Positions 35,048-44,021 of a stretch of 64,000 nucleotides of DNA are shown here, piece after piece (the first letter of the stretch is position 1; every line of letters starts with the position of its first letter). The stretch lies in contig NZ_BMMP01000006.1 of assembly GCF_014645895.1 (NCBI RefSeq), forward strand, positions 62,001 to 126,000. Reading direction: 5' to 3'. The notes below the pieces were generated by a model. The model saw only the letters and a list, made by a program, of their open reading frames with translations, searched no databases and had not been told where the DNA came from. Source of the stretch: Streptomyces daqingensis (lineage in GTDB: Bacteria > Actinomycetota > Actinomycetes > Streptomycetales > Streptomycetaceae). The position numbers were made by a program, and so were the translations under genes.

Positions 35048-35914
35048 GTGGCAGCACCGCCGGACAACGACGTGCTCTGGGCACGCGGACTGCACTACTC
35101 GTACGGCGGGTCTCCCGCCCTTCAAGGCGTCTCGATCGGCGTCCAGGCGGGCGAGATCGTATCCGTCACCGGACCGCGCGGCAGTGGCAAGTCGACACTG
35201 CTCAGCTGCATCTCCGGTCAACTGACGCCCAACGCCGGGGAGATCTGGTTCAACAGCGTCCCGATGCACACGCTCAGCCGTACCGCCCGTGAACGGCTGC
35301 GCCGGGACCGCTTCGGATGGGTCGGCAGCGAACCGCAGCTGATCCCGGAGCTGACCGCCTGGGAGAACGCCGCGATGCCCCTGCTGCTGGGCGGTGCGGG
35401 CCATCGCGCGGCGCGCAAGGCGGCGCTCGAATGGCTCGAAAGGCTGGACGTCGGAGACTGCGCGCGAAAGCGTCCCTCCGCTCTGCTGCAGTCCGAGCGC
35501 CAGCGCGTCGCCATCGCGCGGGCGCTCGCACCCGCGCCGGCGATCGTCTTCGCCGACGAGCCCACGGCTCCGCTGCACCAGGTGGAACGCGCACAGGTGC
35601 TGCGCACCCTCACGACTGCCGCACGGTCGCACAACATCACTGTCGTGCTGACGACCCATGACCCGGCAGTGATGCTGCCGAAGGTCACCGCAGGCGACCC
35701 GTTCGCAGCGGACGCGGCAGGCCCCACGCTCGTCGACCGCAACCTCACGCTCGTCGACGGACGGCTCAACGGTCTCGTCTCCTCCGCTCCGGAACGTGAC
35801 GCGAGCGACGGAACGGGCGGGGACGGCGGCACAGGCGGCGAGAAGGCGGCCGCGTCCGGCACCGACTCTGACGGCGAAGACTCCAAGGGTGCCGCGTGCT
35901 CGCTCTCCGTCTAG
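35048..35914 (+). CDS. ABC transporter ATPase with a degenerate signature motif
   Basis: ATP-binding protein of 288 residues. Walker A GPRGSGKST and Walker B IVFADEP are intact, and the H-loop is TTHDPAV. The signature normally LSGGQ reads LLQSE (in ALLQSERQRVAIARAL), and the D-loop SALD is APLH. The C-terminal 40 residues are Gly/Asp-rich. GTG 35048 is chosen because GGAGG lies 8 nt upstream. Its stop overlaps the next gene by 19 bp, so the partner membrane protein is certain. It is of the lipoprotein-release/macrolide-exporter-like type by length and layout. Confidence 0.82.
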   Translation: MAAPPDNDVLWARGLHYSYGGSPALQGVSIGVQAGEIVSVTGPRGSGKSTLLSCISGQLTPNAGEIWFNSVPMHTLSRTARERLRRDRFGWVGSEPQLIPELTAWENAAMPLLLGGAGHRAARKAALEWLERLDVGDCARKRPSALLQSERQRVAIARALAPAPAIVFADEPTAPLHQVERAQVLRTLTTAARSHNITVVLTTHDPAVMLPKVTAGDPFAADAAGPTLVDRNLTLVDGRLNGLVSSAPERDASDGTGGDGGTGGEKAAASGTDSDGEDSKGAACSLSV

Positions 35915-37176
35915 TCCGCGGGGGCTCGCCCCTCACGCTGCTGCGCCGCCTGCTCGTCGCCTGCGCGACGGCTGTCGTGGCCTTCCTTCTGCTGGCCGCG
36001 CTGAGTCACGCCCTGGCCCACCCGCAGGACTCCAGCGCTTCCCTGGTACGGCTCGTCTGGTGCGCCGTGCCCCTCGCCGCGGCGGTGCAGTTCGCCGCGG
36101 CCGTCGCGCGCACGGAACCCGGTTCGCGCTCGCGTTCCGCTCTGGACGTCGCGGGAGTCGGACCCGCCCGTGTCCCCCTGCTCGCCGCGGTGTCGACCGC
36201 CGTGTCCGCGCTGCTGGGCAGTGGCATCGCACTGGTCGTATACCTGCATCTGCGGGGGCAGTTGGCCACCCTGCCGTTCGACGGTGCGGCTGTACGGCTC
36301 CTCGCAGCGGAGCAGCCGCTGCCCGTAGCGGCGACTCTCGTACTGCTGGCTCTGCCGCCGGTGGCCGCCGGAGTGGGCGCTGCCTTGGCGACACGCCCTC
36401 GAGTGGCACCGGCGGTCGCCGCAGCAACTGCTCCCGTCGGCGCCGGGGGCGCGACGGTCCCCTCAGCGGTCAGCGCGACCGGAGCCGGAGGCGACGCACT
36501 GGCACCGGCTGACGTGATCCCGCAACGTGACGAGCCCGCCTTCCGTATGACGCACGGCCCGCTGCCGGCAGCGGCGACGCTGCCGTGGGGGACGGCGTTG
36601 ATCGCGGCGGGGCTGGCGATGGAGACGTACGCCAGCCGGTCCCCCAAGCCGCTGCCCCTGTCGAGTGTCCTCTCCAACAGCGCACCGGGTGTGCTGGGCG
36701 GCTGGGTGCTGACCGCTGTGGGGCTGATCCTCGCCGGGCCCGGCCTCACGCAGCTCTGCGGATGGCTCCTTTCAGTGGGCCGGCCAGGCGCCGTACGGCT
36801 GCTGTCGGGCCGGGTCCTGCAGCGCGAAGCGAGGCGGCTCGGCAGGCCCCTGGGGGTCCTCTGCGCTGTGGCCGCGGGTGCGCTGGCAGCGGGAGAACTG
36901 TACGCACGGGCTCCGGAGGACGGAGCGCGCCTTCTCGGCCCGCTCACCATTCTCGGTTCGGCGCTGGTGGTCTTCTGCGTGCTTGCCAGTGCGCTGACCG
37001 CCGCAGCCGAAACCCGCGCCTTCCGGTCCTCTGCCAACGCGGCCCTCGTCCGGCTCGGTGCGCCCCGTCGCGTCCTGAGGGGGGCGGTCGCGCTTCGCCT
37101 GTGCGTGCTGGCCGTCGTACTGGGCTCGCTCACCTACGCGGTCGCCGAACTCGCCGCCCTTCCACTGACGTCATGA
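35896..37176 (+). CDS. Multi-spanning ABC-type permease partner
   Basis: Membrane protein of 426 residues with about eight hydrophobic segments, including LLVACATAVVAFLLLAALSHAL and VPLLAAVSTAVSALLGSGIALVV. An Ala/Pro-rich loop sits near residues 170-210. The layout suggests an FtsX-like half exporter, but there is no clear FtsX motif. GTG 35896 overlaps the ATPase gene, implying coupled translation. Substrate unknown. Confidence 0.78.
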   Translation: MLALRLVRGGSPLTLLRRLLVACATAVVAFLLLAALSHALAHPQDSSASLVRLVWCAVPLAAAVQFAAAVARTEPGSRSRSALDVAGVGPARVPLLAAVSTAVSALLGSGIALVVYLHLRGQLATLPFDGAAVRLLAAEQPLPVAATLVLLALPPVAAGVGAALATRPRVAPAVAAATAPVGAGGATVPSAVSATGAGGDALAPADVIPQRDEPAFRMTHGPLPAAATLPWGTALIAAGLAMETYASRSPKPLPLSSVLSNSAPGVLGGWVLTAVGLILAGPGLTQLCGWLLSVGRPGAVRLLSGRVLQREARRLGRPLGVLCAVAAGALAAGELYARAPEDGARLLGPLTILGSALVVFCVLASALTAAAETRAFRSSANAALVRLGAPRRVLRGAVALRLCVLAVVLGSLTYAVAELAALPLTS

Positions 37177-37208
37177 GTGCCGCACAGCCGTGAGGACTGT
37201 GCAACAGG

Positions 37209-37239
37209 ACGGGACCGCCGGTGCGTACCGCGGTCCCGT
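37209..37239 (+). terminator. Rho-independent-like terminator
   Basis: A 10-bp stem (37209-37218 with 37230-37239), 11-nt loop, then TTCCCATT. It closes the ABC ATPase-permease pair. Confidence 0.7.
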
Positions 37240-37292
37240 TCCCATTCCGCCGTCCTGATCCGCCGCGGATGCGGAGCGCCTACTCTGGCGGG

Positions 37293-38402
37293 ATGCTCGA
37301 CCACGAGATAGAGAGCCTCGAAGAGTTCGACGACGTCGTCGAAGCAACCGGCTGCCTCAGCGGCTGGCGGGTGCAGTCCGTCGATCTGCGTGAACGTACG
37401 AAAGCGCTGCTCGCCGCGGAGTCCGACGGTGCGGTCTTCCTCGGCTGCGCGATGTCCGCCGAAGCACTCGTCAGCGTGCAGGAGCGGGGAGGCCTCGTCT
37501 TTCCGCCCGTGCCGCAGCTGCCCTTCACCCCCTACCGGGGACGGCTGTACACCCCGGAGGAGCTGTTCAGCGGGCTGAGTGAGGGATACGAGCACACACC
37601 GGACGCCCGTTCGTACGCCTGGTTCCAGCGGACGAAGAACGACGGTGACGTCTTCTCCTCGATGCTCCGAGCCGTGCACGACGACGCGGTCTCCGACGCG
37701 CTGGACGAACACCTCGTGGGCGCACGGGTCGTCGGCGTCATGGGAGGCCACAAGCTGGCACGCGGCACCGACGCCTACGCGGGAGCGGCGCGCCTCGGCC
37801 GTGCCCTCGCGCGCGACGGCCTGACGGTCGCCACCGGCGGCGGCCCGGGCGCCATGGAGGCAGCCAACCTCGGCGCGTACGCAGCGGCCTTCGACGACGG
37901 CATGCTGGAGAAGGCACTGGAGATGCTCTCGGCCGCGCCGTCCTTCGAGGAGTCCGTCGGCACATGGGCACGAGCGGCGTTCGCCGTGCGGGAGGGCTGG
38001 CCCGCGGGTGGCACATCTGTCGGTATCCCGACGTGGTTCTACGGCCACGAACCGCCCAACGCGTTCGCCCAGCACATCGCGAAGTACTTCGTGAACGCTG
38101 TCCGTGAGGACGGACTCCTGGCACGGTCCAACGCGGGCGTGGTCTTCCTCCCGGGCGCGGCGGGAACGGTGCAGGAGATCTTCGATAACGCGACGCCCAA
38201 CTACTACCAGTCGCGCGGTGCCCCGGCCCCGATGGTGCTGGTGAACGAGGAGCACTGGACCCGCACGCTGCCCTGCTGGCCGCTGCTGCAGTCACTCGCG
38301 CACGGACGGCCGATGGCCTCGCGCATCGCCCTGGTCGACGACGTCGAGGACGTGCCGGCGGCGCTGGCCCGGCTGTCCGGCGGTTCGGCGGAGACGAGTT
38401 GA
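37293..38402 (+). CDS. LOG-family protein (Rossmann nucleotide-binding)
   Basis: Protein of 369 residues. The C-terminal half holds the LOG/lysine-decarboxylase-like fold, with VVGVMGGHKLARG, VATGGGPGAMEAANLG and VFLPGAAGTVQEIFDNA. The PGGxGTxxE motif is present as PGAAGTVQE. LOG proteins often release cytokinin-type bases from nucleotides, but this long actinobacterial form has an extra N-terminal domain of about 130 residues and its reaction is not known. ATG 37293 follows GGCGGG. It converges with the thiamine-type ABC ATPase gene, 27 bp apart. Confidence 0.8.
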   Translation: MLDHEIESLEEFDDVVEATGCLSGWRVQSVDLRERTKALLAAESDGAVFLGCAMSAEALVSVQERGGLVFPPVPQLPFTPYRGRLYTPEELFSGLSEGYEHTPDARSYAWFQRTKNDGDVFSSMLRAVHDDAVSDALDEHLVGARVVGVMGGHKLARGTDAYAGAARLGRALARDGLTVATGGGPGAMEAANLGAYAAAFDDGMLEKALEMLSAAPSFEESVGTWARAAFAVREGWPAGGTSVGIPTWFYGHEPPNAFAQHIAKYFVNAVREDGLLARSNAGVVFLPGAAGTVQEIFDNATPNYYQSRGAPAPMVLVNEEHWTRTLPCWPLLQSLAHGRPMASRIALVDDVEDVPAALARLSGGSAETS

Positions 38403-38429
38403 CGCACGCGCGCCCACCGGCGTTCCGGC

Positions 38430-39458
38430 TCAGGTGCTGATCCGGACGACTTCCTTCTCGTCGAAGGCGACGCCTATGGACGTCCCCGCCTCCGGGGCCT
38501 CCCGCAACGCGCAGGACGCTTCGAGGCGCGGGCCGTGGCGGGGCTGCAGCAGCAACGTCACGGCTGCCGCATCGCCACCGCGGAAGGTGCGGGCTTCGAC
38601 CGTGCAGGGCAGCCCGTCCTCCACCGAGGTCGTCCGCAGCCCTGTCGGCCGTACGAGCAGCTTGCACGGGCCTGCCTGAGTACCTTCCGGCACGGGAATC
38701 TTGCCCCAGGGTGTATCGGCACTGTCCCCGTGCACCGTCGCCTCGACGATGTTGTCGAACCCGAGGAAGCGGGCGACGAACTCCGAGGCAGGCTTCTGCC
38801 AGACCTCCAGGGGCGTTCCCGCCTGGGCGATGCGCCCCTCGTTCATCACCACCACCCGGTCGGCCAGCACGAACGCCTCGCCCTGGTCGTGCGTGACCGC
38901 GAGGACTGTGCTTCCCAAGCGGTCGAAAAGCGCGCGCAGTTCGACGACCAGCCGTTCGCGCAGTACACGGTCGAGCTGGCCCAGTGGCTCGTCCAGCATC
39001 AGCAGATCGGGCTGGGGAGCCAGGGCGCGGGCGAGGGCGACGCGCTGCTGTTCGCCGCCGGACAGCGTGGCGACAGCGCGTCGATGTGCACTGGGGAGTC
39101 CGACCATCTCCAGCAGTTCGGTGACGCGTTCCGCGCTCTCTGCTCTTGCGGCGTGCCGCATTCGCAGGCCGAACGCGACGTTGCCCTCCACGTCCCGCTG
39201 CGGGAACAGCTGATGATCCTGGAACATCAGCCCGACCCCGCGCTTGTGCGGCGGCACATGTGTCCGGTCCCACCCCGCGAGCCATACCCGGCCCGCGTCG
39301 GGCTGCTGCAGTCCGGCCACGACGCGCAGCAGCGTGGACTTGCCGCTCCCGCTGGGTCCCAGCACGCAAACCGTCTCGTGGTCGGCGACTTCCAGGTCCA
39401 CGGCGTCCAGCGCTCGCACACCGCCGAAGCTGACGGTCACACCGTCCAGTCGCAGCAT
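38430..39458 (-). CDS. Thiamine-type ABC transporter ATPase
   Basis: ATPase of 342 residues with Walker A LGPSGSGKSTLL, Q-loop MFQDHQLFPQRDVEGNV, signature LSGGEQQRVALARAL, Walker B LLMLDEPLGQLD and H-loop VTHDQGEAF, all intact, plus a C-terminal regulatory region. ATG 39458 shares a base with the permease stop (TGATG). With the upstream permease and binding protein it forms a three-gene operon read from the TPP riboswitch, so thiamine or its pyrophosphate is the expected cargo, as in ThiQ. Confidence 0.88.
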   Translation of the reverse strand: MLRLDGVTVSFGGVRALDAVDLEVADHETVCVLGPSGSGKSTLLRVVAGLQQPDAGRVWLAGWDRTHVPPHKRGVGLMFQDHQLFPQRDVEGNVAFGLRMRHAARAESAERVTELLEMVGLPSAHRRAVATLSGGEQQRVALARALAPQPDLLMLDEPLGQLDRVLRERLVVELRALFDRLGSTVLAVTHDQGEAFVLADRVVVMNEGRIAQAGTPLEVWQKPASEFVARFLGFDNIVEATVHGDSADTPWGKIPVPEGTQAGPCKLLVRPTGLRTTSVEDGLPCTVEARTFRGGDAAAVTLLLQPRHGPRLEASCALREAPEAGTSIGVAFDEKEVVRIST

Positions 39459-41221
39459 CAGAACTCTCCCGAACTGTCGGTGCGGATGCGCTCCAGCGCC
39501 AGCAGGGTGCACGTGCAGACCAGCATCAGAATGGTGCTCATGGCCATCGCCTGCCCGTAGTTGACTTCTCCCGCGCGGCCGAGAAAGCGGGCGACAGCGA
39601 CTGGGAGCGTGGGGGCATCCGGGCGGGCGATGAAGACCGTCGCGCCGAACTCGCCCAGCGAAACGGCGAAAGCGAAACCGGCGGCCACCAGTACGGCACG
39701 TCGCACCAGGGGCAGATCGACCTCTCGCCATGCACGGAACGGCGAGGCTCCCAGCACGGCAGCGGCTTCACGCAGCCGCACGTCGACGGCTCGCAGCACG
39801 GGCAGCATCGTCCGCACGACGAAAGGGATCCCCACCAGCGACTGAGCCAGGGGAACGATGATCCAGGTCGCCCGCAGGTCCAGGGGCGGCTCGTCGAGGG
39901 CGATGAGGAAGCCGAATCCGACAGTGACAGCGGAGGTGCCCAGCGGCAGCATCAGCATGGAGTCGAAGCCCCGCACCAGACGCTCGGTTACTCGGCCCGC
40001 CCCGCGCACCGTCAGAGCGGCTGCCGCGAGACCGCCCACGAAGAGGGCGATGAGGGTGGCGACAGCCGCATAGGCGAGAGAGTTGCCGATCGCGGCCGCG
40101 GGGGCGACCGTGAACGTGCCGCTGCTGTCTGCCGATCCGAGCGCGCGGAAGTGTTGCAGTCCGTAGCCGTGCGGACTGTCGAGCGAACGCTCCACCAGGA
40201 TGCCCAGGGGCACGAGGATCAGCAGCGCGACCACACCCAGCACCCCCGCCAGCAGCGCCCATTGGCCGCCGCTCTGCGGACGCCGGGCAGTCTGCGCCGC
40301 GGGCACCATGCTCAGCGACGCGCGCCGCTTGCGTACGGTCCTGGCGTGAGCGGCGAGCAGCACGGTCACGGCAGCGAACTGCAGCAGTGTCAGCACCGCG
40401 GCGGTCGGCAGGTCCAGCAGAGCAGCTGTCTGTCTGTAGACCTCGACTTCCAGAGTCGCGAAGCGCGGCCCGCCGAGTACCTGGATCACGCCGAAAGAGG
40501 TGAAGGTGAAAAGAAAGACGATCAGTCCCGCCGCCGCGATCGACGGTGCCAGCGCTGGAAGCGTCACGCGCGCCCACGCAGCGAGGCGTCCCGCTCCCAG
40601 CACGCGGGCAGCCTCTTCCTGCCGTGGATCCAGCTGCGACCACAGGCCGCCTACTGTCCGGACGACGACGGCGTAGTTGATGAAGACGTGGGCCAGCAGG
40701 ATCGCCCACACGCTGGTGTCCAGCCGGACGCCGAACCACTCGTCCAGTGCACCGCCACGCCCCAGGAGGGCGAGGAAAGCCGAGCCGACCACCACCGTCG
40801 GCAGGACGAACGGAACCGTCACCACAGCGCGCAGCAGCTGTTTGCCGGGAAAGTCGAACCGCGCGAAAACGTACGCCCCGGGCAATGCGATGGCGAGCGT
40901 GCAGACAGTGGACGCAGCCGCCTGCCACACGGTGAACCACAGCACGTCCAGCACATCGGGATCGGTCAGTACCTGTCCGGCCCGGCCCAGATGCCACTGT
41001 CCGGGCGTCCGCAGGCCCCGGCCGACGATCGCGGTTACGGGATACGCGAACAGCACTCCGAAGAAGACGACCGGCACCACCATGAGGCAGACCGGCAACA
41101 CCCTCCCCAGGCGACGCCGCGCTCTGTTGCCTGCCGCCTGCTCTGCCCCGGCAGTCGCACTTTCCGGGCGGTCCTCGGACAGCTCTACTTCACGACGAGC
41201 GACGTCCACGCCTTGACCCAC
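39458..41221 (-). CDS. Thiamine-type ABC permease, fused two-domain (ThiP-like)
   Basis: A 587-residue permease with two ABC permease domains fused in tandem, as in ThiP. The EAA-like loops are EEAARVLGAGRLAAWARV and REAAAVLGASPFRAWREV. About 11-12 hydrophobic segments are visible. The start is uncertain: GTG 41221 lies inside the end of the binding-protein gene (37-bp overlap), and GTG 41209 is an alternative. Either way translation should be coupled to the binding protein. Confidence 0.87.
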   Translation of the reverse strand: MGQGVDVARREVELSEDRPESATAGAEQAAGNRARRRLGRVLPVCLMVVPVVFFGVLFAYPVTAIVGRGLRTPGQWHLGRAGQVLTDPDVLDVLWFTVWQAAASTVCTLAIALPGAYVFARFDFPGKQLLRAVVTVPFVLPTVVVGSAFLALLGRGGALDEWFGVRLDTSVWAILLAHVFINYAVVVRTVGGLWSQLDPRQEEAARVLGAGRLAAWARVTLPALAPSIAAAGLIVFLFTFTSFGVIQVLGGPRFATLEVEVYRQTAALLDLPTAAVLTLLQFAAVTVLLAAHARTVRKRRASLSMVPAAQTARRPQSGGQWALLAGVLGVVALLILVPLGILVERSLDSPHGYGLQHFRALGSADSSGTFTVAPAAAIGNSLAYAAVATLIALFVGGLAAAALTVRGAGRVTERLVRGFDSMLMLPLGTSAVTVGFGFLIALDEPPLDLRATWIIVPLAQSLVGIPFVVRTMLPVLRAVDVRLREAAAVLGASPFRAWREVDLPLVRRAVLVAAGFAFAVSLGEFGATVFIARPDAPTLPVAVARFLGRAGEVNYGQAMAMSTILMLVCTCTLLALERIRTDSSGEF

Positions 41222-42261
41222 TGTTCGCGGTTTTCGGCGATCTTCGACGGGTCCATGGCGGCCGCGTCCTCGACCGAAGCACCGTACTTCGTGAACAGCT
41301 CCGGCAGCTCGGCGTCTTCACGGACGGGATTGACGAACATCTGCAGCGGCATGTCCTCCTGGAAGGTCTTGCTCAGCATGAAGTCCAGCAGCGCCTTGCC
41401 GCCTTCGGGGTTTTTCGCGCCCTTCAGCAGTCCCGCGAACTCGGTCTGCTGGAAACACGTCTTCTCGGCTATCCCTGTGGGTGCCTGGGCGGGCAGCGGC
41501 TTCTTGCCGAGGACCTCGACGGGCGGGCTGGAGGCGTAGGAGACGACAAGAGGCCTGTCGCCCTTGCCCTTTCCTCCGTTGGATCCGCTGAAGCGGTCGT
41601 TGTACGCCTGCTCCCAGCCGTCGACGACCTCGACGCCGTTGGCCTTCAGCTTCTTCCAGTAGTCCTTCCAGCCATTGCCGTACTCGTCGACGGTGGCGAG
41701 CAGAAAGCCCAGCCCCGGCGAGGACGTTGCAGCGTTGGAAGTGACCAGCAGGTTCTTGTACTCCGGCTCGGCGAGATCGGCCAGGCTCTCGGGCGGATCC
41801 AGCTTGCGCTTCTCGAAGTAGCCCCGGTCGAAGTTGACGCAGATCTCGCCGGAGTCGACGGGAGTGACCCGGTGCCGGCCGCGGTCCAACTGCAGTTCGC
41901 GGGGGACCTTCCCGAGCCCCTCGGCCTCGTAAGAGTCGAAGACGCCCTCGCCGAGCGGCCGGGAGAGCAGGGTGTTGTCGACCCCGAAGAAGACGTCTCC
42001 CTGCGGATTGCCCTTGTTGAGCACCGTCTGGTTGACGGCGGCACCGGCGTCCCCGCCTCTCAGGACCTTCACCCGGTAGCCGCTCCGAGCGGTGAACTTC
42101 TTCAGCACCGACTTCGAAACCGCGAAGGAATCGTGTGTGACGAGGGTGACCGTCTTGCTGTGCTCACCACTCGAATCGGTGCTGCTGCATGCGGTCGAAA
42201 GCCCCACCAGGGCAATCACGGCGGTGGCGGCGGCAGTTGTACGCAGGGCGTGCTTGCTCAT
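41185..42261 (-). CDS. Thiamine-type ABC transporter binding lipoprotein (ThiB-like)
   Basis: Extracytoplasmic binding protein of 358 residues with a Sec lipoprotein signal (TAVIALVGLSTACSS, lipobox LSTAC). The mature part has the iron/thiamine-binding periplasmic fold (VTLVTHDSFAVSKSVLKKF, GNPQGDVFFGVDNTLLSR, FVNPVREDAELPE) typical of ThiB. ATG 42261 is 10 bp after the 3' end of a TPP riboswitch. It is the first gene of a three-gene operon. Assignment to thiamine rests on fold plus riboswitch. Confidence 0.9.
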   Translation of the reverse strand: MSKHALRTTAAATAVIALVGLSTACSSTDSSGEHSKTVTLVTHDSFAVSKSVLKKFTARSGYRVKVLRGGDAGAAVNQTVLNKGNPQGDVFFGVDNTLLSRPLGEGVFDSYEAEGLGKVPRELQLDRGRHRVTPVDSGEICVNFDRGYFEKRKLDPPESLADLAEPEYKNLLVTSNAATSSPGLGFLLATVDEYGNGWKDYWKKLKANGVEVVDGWEQAYNDRFSGSNGGKGKGDRPLVVSYASSPPVEVLGKKPLPAQAPTGIAEKTCFQQTEFAGLLKGAKNPEGGKALLDFMLSKTFQEDMPLQMFVNPVREDAELPELFTKYGASVEDAAAMDPSKIAENREQWVKAWTSLVVK

Positions 42262-42270
42262 CGGCTCATC

Positions 42271-42369
42271 GACTTCCTACCCGGCATGACCCGGGCGAGG
42301 TTCGAGGGTCTGCGGGCCGCCCGTCTTCGTACGAGCGTCCGCACTCTCAGCGCTGTGTGCGCTCCCCTG
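42271..42369 (-). promoter_or_regulatory. TPP riboswitch (THI-box)
   Basis: Read on the minus strand, the region carries the conserved TPP aptamer blocks in order: GGGGAGC, GCTGAGAG (CTGAGA complement at 42345-42350), CCGCAGACCCTCGAACCTC, and CCGGGTCATGCCGGGTAGG. The 3' strand contains AGGAAG, which would be the ribosome binding site of the binding-protein gene 10 nt away. TPP binding should therefore hide the site and block translation. Genus-level knowledge of Streptomyces thi genes supports this reading. Confidence 0.85.
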
Positions 42370-42522
42370 TCGGCTGTTGTTGATCCGAGCCCGGCCGCAG
42401 ATTGATGTGCCTGCGACAAGACTCCGCTTGAAGGCTATCAGCCTGATCCGGGCCGGACGCCGGTGCTGCTGACAGTCACCGTCCCAGCGAACTCGCCGCC
42501 GGAGGGAGGCGCAGTTGCGTAC

Positions 42523-43629
42523 CTAGCGCTCCGTGGCGGCCAACTGCCCGCACGCACCGTCGATTTCCTGCCCGCGAGTATCCCGGACGGTCACCGGCAC
42601 ACCATGTGCCTCCAGCGCCCGCACGAACGCGGCCTCGTCCTCTGGACGGGACGCCGTCCACTTGGATCCCGGCGTGGGGTTGAGCGGGATGAGATTGACG
42701 TGGACGGGCTTGCCCTTGAGCAGCCGGCCAAGCAGGTCGGCGCGCCACTCCTGATCGTTGATGTCCTTGATCAGCGCGTACTCGATGGAGACCCGGCGAG
42801 CGGACTTGGCCGCGTACTCCCACGCCGCGTCCAGCACCTCCCGGACCTTCCACCTGGTGTTGACGGGCACGAGGGTGTCGCGCAGTTCATCGTCCGGCGC
42901 GTGCAGCGAGACGGCGAGACGGCACTTGAAGCCCTCGTCCGCGAAGCGCAGCATCGCAGGGACGAGACCGACCGTCGAGACGGTGATGCCGCGCTGAGAC
43001 AGTGCGAGGCCGTCGGGCTCCGGGTCGGTCAGCCGCCGGATCGCTCCGACCACGCGCTTGTAGTTCGCCAGGGGCTCGCCCATGCCCATGAAGACGATGT
43101 TGGAGAGCCGTGCGGGCCCGCCCGGGACTTCGCCGTCGCGCAGGGCCCGTACGCCGTCCACGATCTGATGCACGATCTCGGCCGTTGACAGATTGCGGTC
43201 CAGCCCCGCCTGCCCGGTCGCGCAGAACGGGCAGTTCATGCCGCAGCCCGCCTGCGAGCTGATGCACATGGTGACCCGGTCCGGATAGCGCATGAGCACC
43301 GACTCGACGAGCGTGCCGTCGCGCAGCTTCCAGAGGGTCTTGCGCGTGGTGTCGTCGTCACAGCTGATGTGACGGACGACGTGCATCAGCTCGGGAAGGA
43401 GCTCAGCGGACAGCTTCTCGCGGGACGCGGCGGGAATGTCCGTCCACTCCGCGGGGTCGTGGGCCAGCCGCGAGAAGTAGTGCTGCGAGAGCTGCTTCGC
43501 ACGGAAGGGCTTCTCGCCCAGCTCGGCGACCGCCGCGCGACGCTCCTCCGGAGCGAGATCGGCGAGATGCCGCGGCGGCCTGGTGGCTCCGCGGGGGGCG
43601 ACGAAGGTGAGTTCTCCGGGCTTCGGCAT
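42523..43629 (-). CDS. rlmN: Dual-specificity 23S rRNA/tRNA adenine C2-methyltransferase
   Basis: Radical-SAM enzyme of 368 residues that methylates A2503 of 23S rRNA and A37 of some tRNAs. The radical-SAM Cys triad is CGMNCPFC (near residues 125-133), and the mechanistic Cys is in GACGQLA near the C-terminus. The start is ATG 43629 (MPKPGELTF), which lies inside the 42-bp attachment core of the AICE. The element supplies everything upstream of 43649, so the native promoter now sits 11.9 kb away beside the right attachment site. The coding sequence itself is complete. Confidence 0.95.
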   Translation of the reverse strand: MPKPGELTFVAPRGATRPPRHLADLAPEERRAAVAELGEKPFRAKQLSQHYFSRLAHDPAEWTDIPAASREKLSAELLPELMHVVRHISCDDDTTRKTLWKLRDGTLVESVLMRYPDRVTMCISSQAGCGMNCPFCATGQAGLDRNLSTAEIVHQIVDGVRALRDGEVPGGPARLSNIVFMGMGEPLANYKRVVGAIRRLTDPEPDGLALSQRGITVSTVGLVPAMLRFADEGFKCRLAVSLHAPDDELRDTLVPVNTRWKVREVLDAAWEYAAKSARRVSIEYALIKDINDQEWRADLLGRLLKGKPVHVNLIPLNPTPGSKWTASRPEDEAAFVRALEAHGVPVTVRDTRGQEIDGACGQLAATER

Positions 43630-43649
43630 AGCCGTACCAGTGTCGCAGA
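43608..43649. repeat. Left attachment site (attL core)
   Basis: The 42-bp core is identical to 55473-55514. On the minus strand it reads 20 nt of rlmN leader, the ATG and the first seven codons, so rlmN keeps a complete frame in the integrated state. Sequence immediately outside is different on both sides of the two copies. Confidence 0.93.
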
Positions 43650-44021
43650 TCAACTAGAGCGCCCCAGGCCAGAGAGGTGCGACGACAGTCACCATCCGGC
43701 ATCGACTGTCAACGTCGACCAACCTCGCACGGCCCAGAGACGGCCCAGCCCTGGGCACGATGCCTTCTGATGCAAGCTGTGGACAGCTCGGACATCCACG
43801 GTCGGAGCGGTCACGCGAACGACGGCTACGGGGGCCTGCGGCTGCCAACGGTCGGCGCGGTTGCTGTACTTCGCTGCTGTACTGCTAAGACCCCGGAGCC
43901 TCGGCGATCTCGTTGCTGGTGAGACAAGCGGGCTGGTTTGGACCGGCTCGAAAGTGCGCTTGGCCCCGGAGCGTGGTGGGCACGATCATGTAGAAGTGGC
44001 CGGAGTGAGGGGGGTCCTTAG
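43650..44021. other. 372-bp element end without a gene
   Basis: Contains the rlmN-promoter-like stretch next to attL and then about 300 bp in which I see no gene, repeat or terminator. Some of it may serve as integrase arm-binding sequence and as the promoter of the cargo operon. Confidence 0.5.
43659..43712 (-). promoter_or_regulatory. rlmN: Element-borne rlmN promoter-like region
   Basis: An ungapped alignment of 43659-43710 with 55524-55575 (the displaced native rlmN upstream) matches at 40 of 52 positions, at the same distance from ATG. Reading towards rlmN it has a perfect -35 TTGACA at 43712-43707, where the native copy has CCGACA. I see no convincing -10, so promoter activity is inferred from conservation. 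Confidence 0.6.

Noticed and set aside
43608..43649. A tRNA gene as integration target
   Set aside because: The core encodes the start of rlmN; no cloverleaf or TΨC-type sequence is present at either end.
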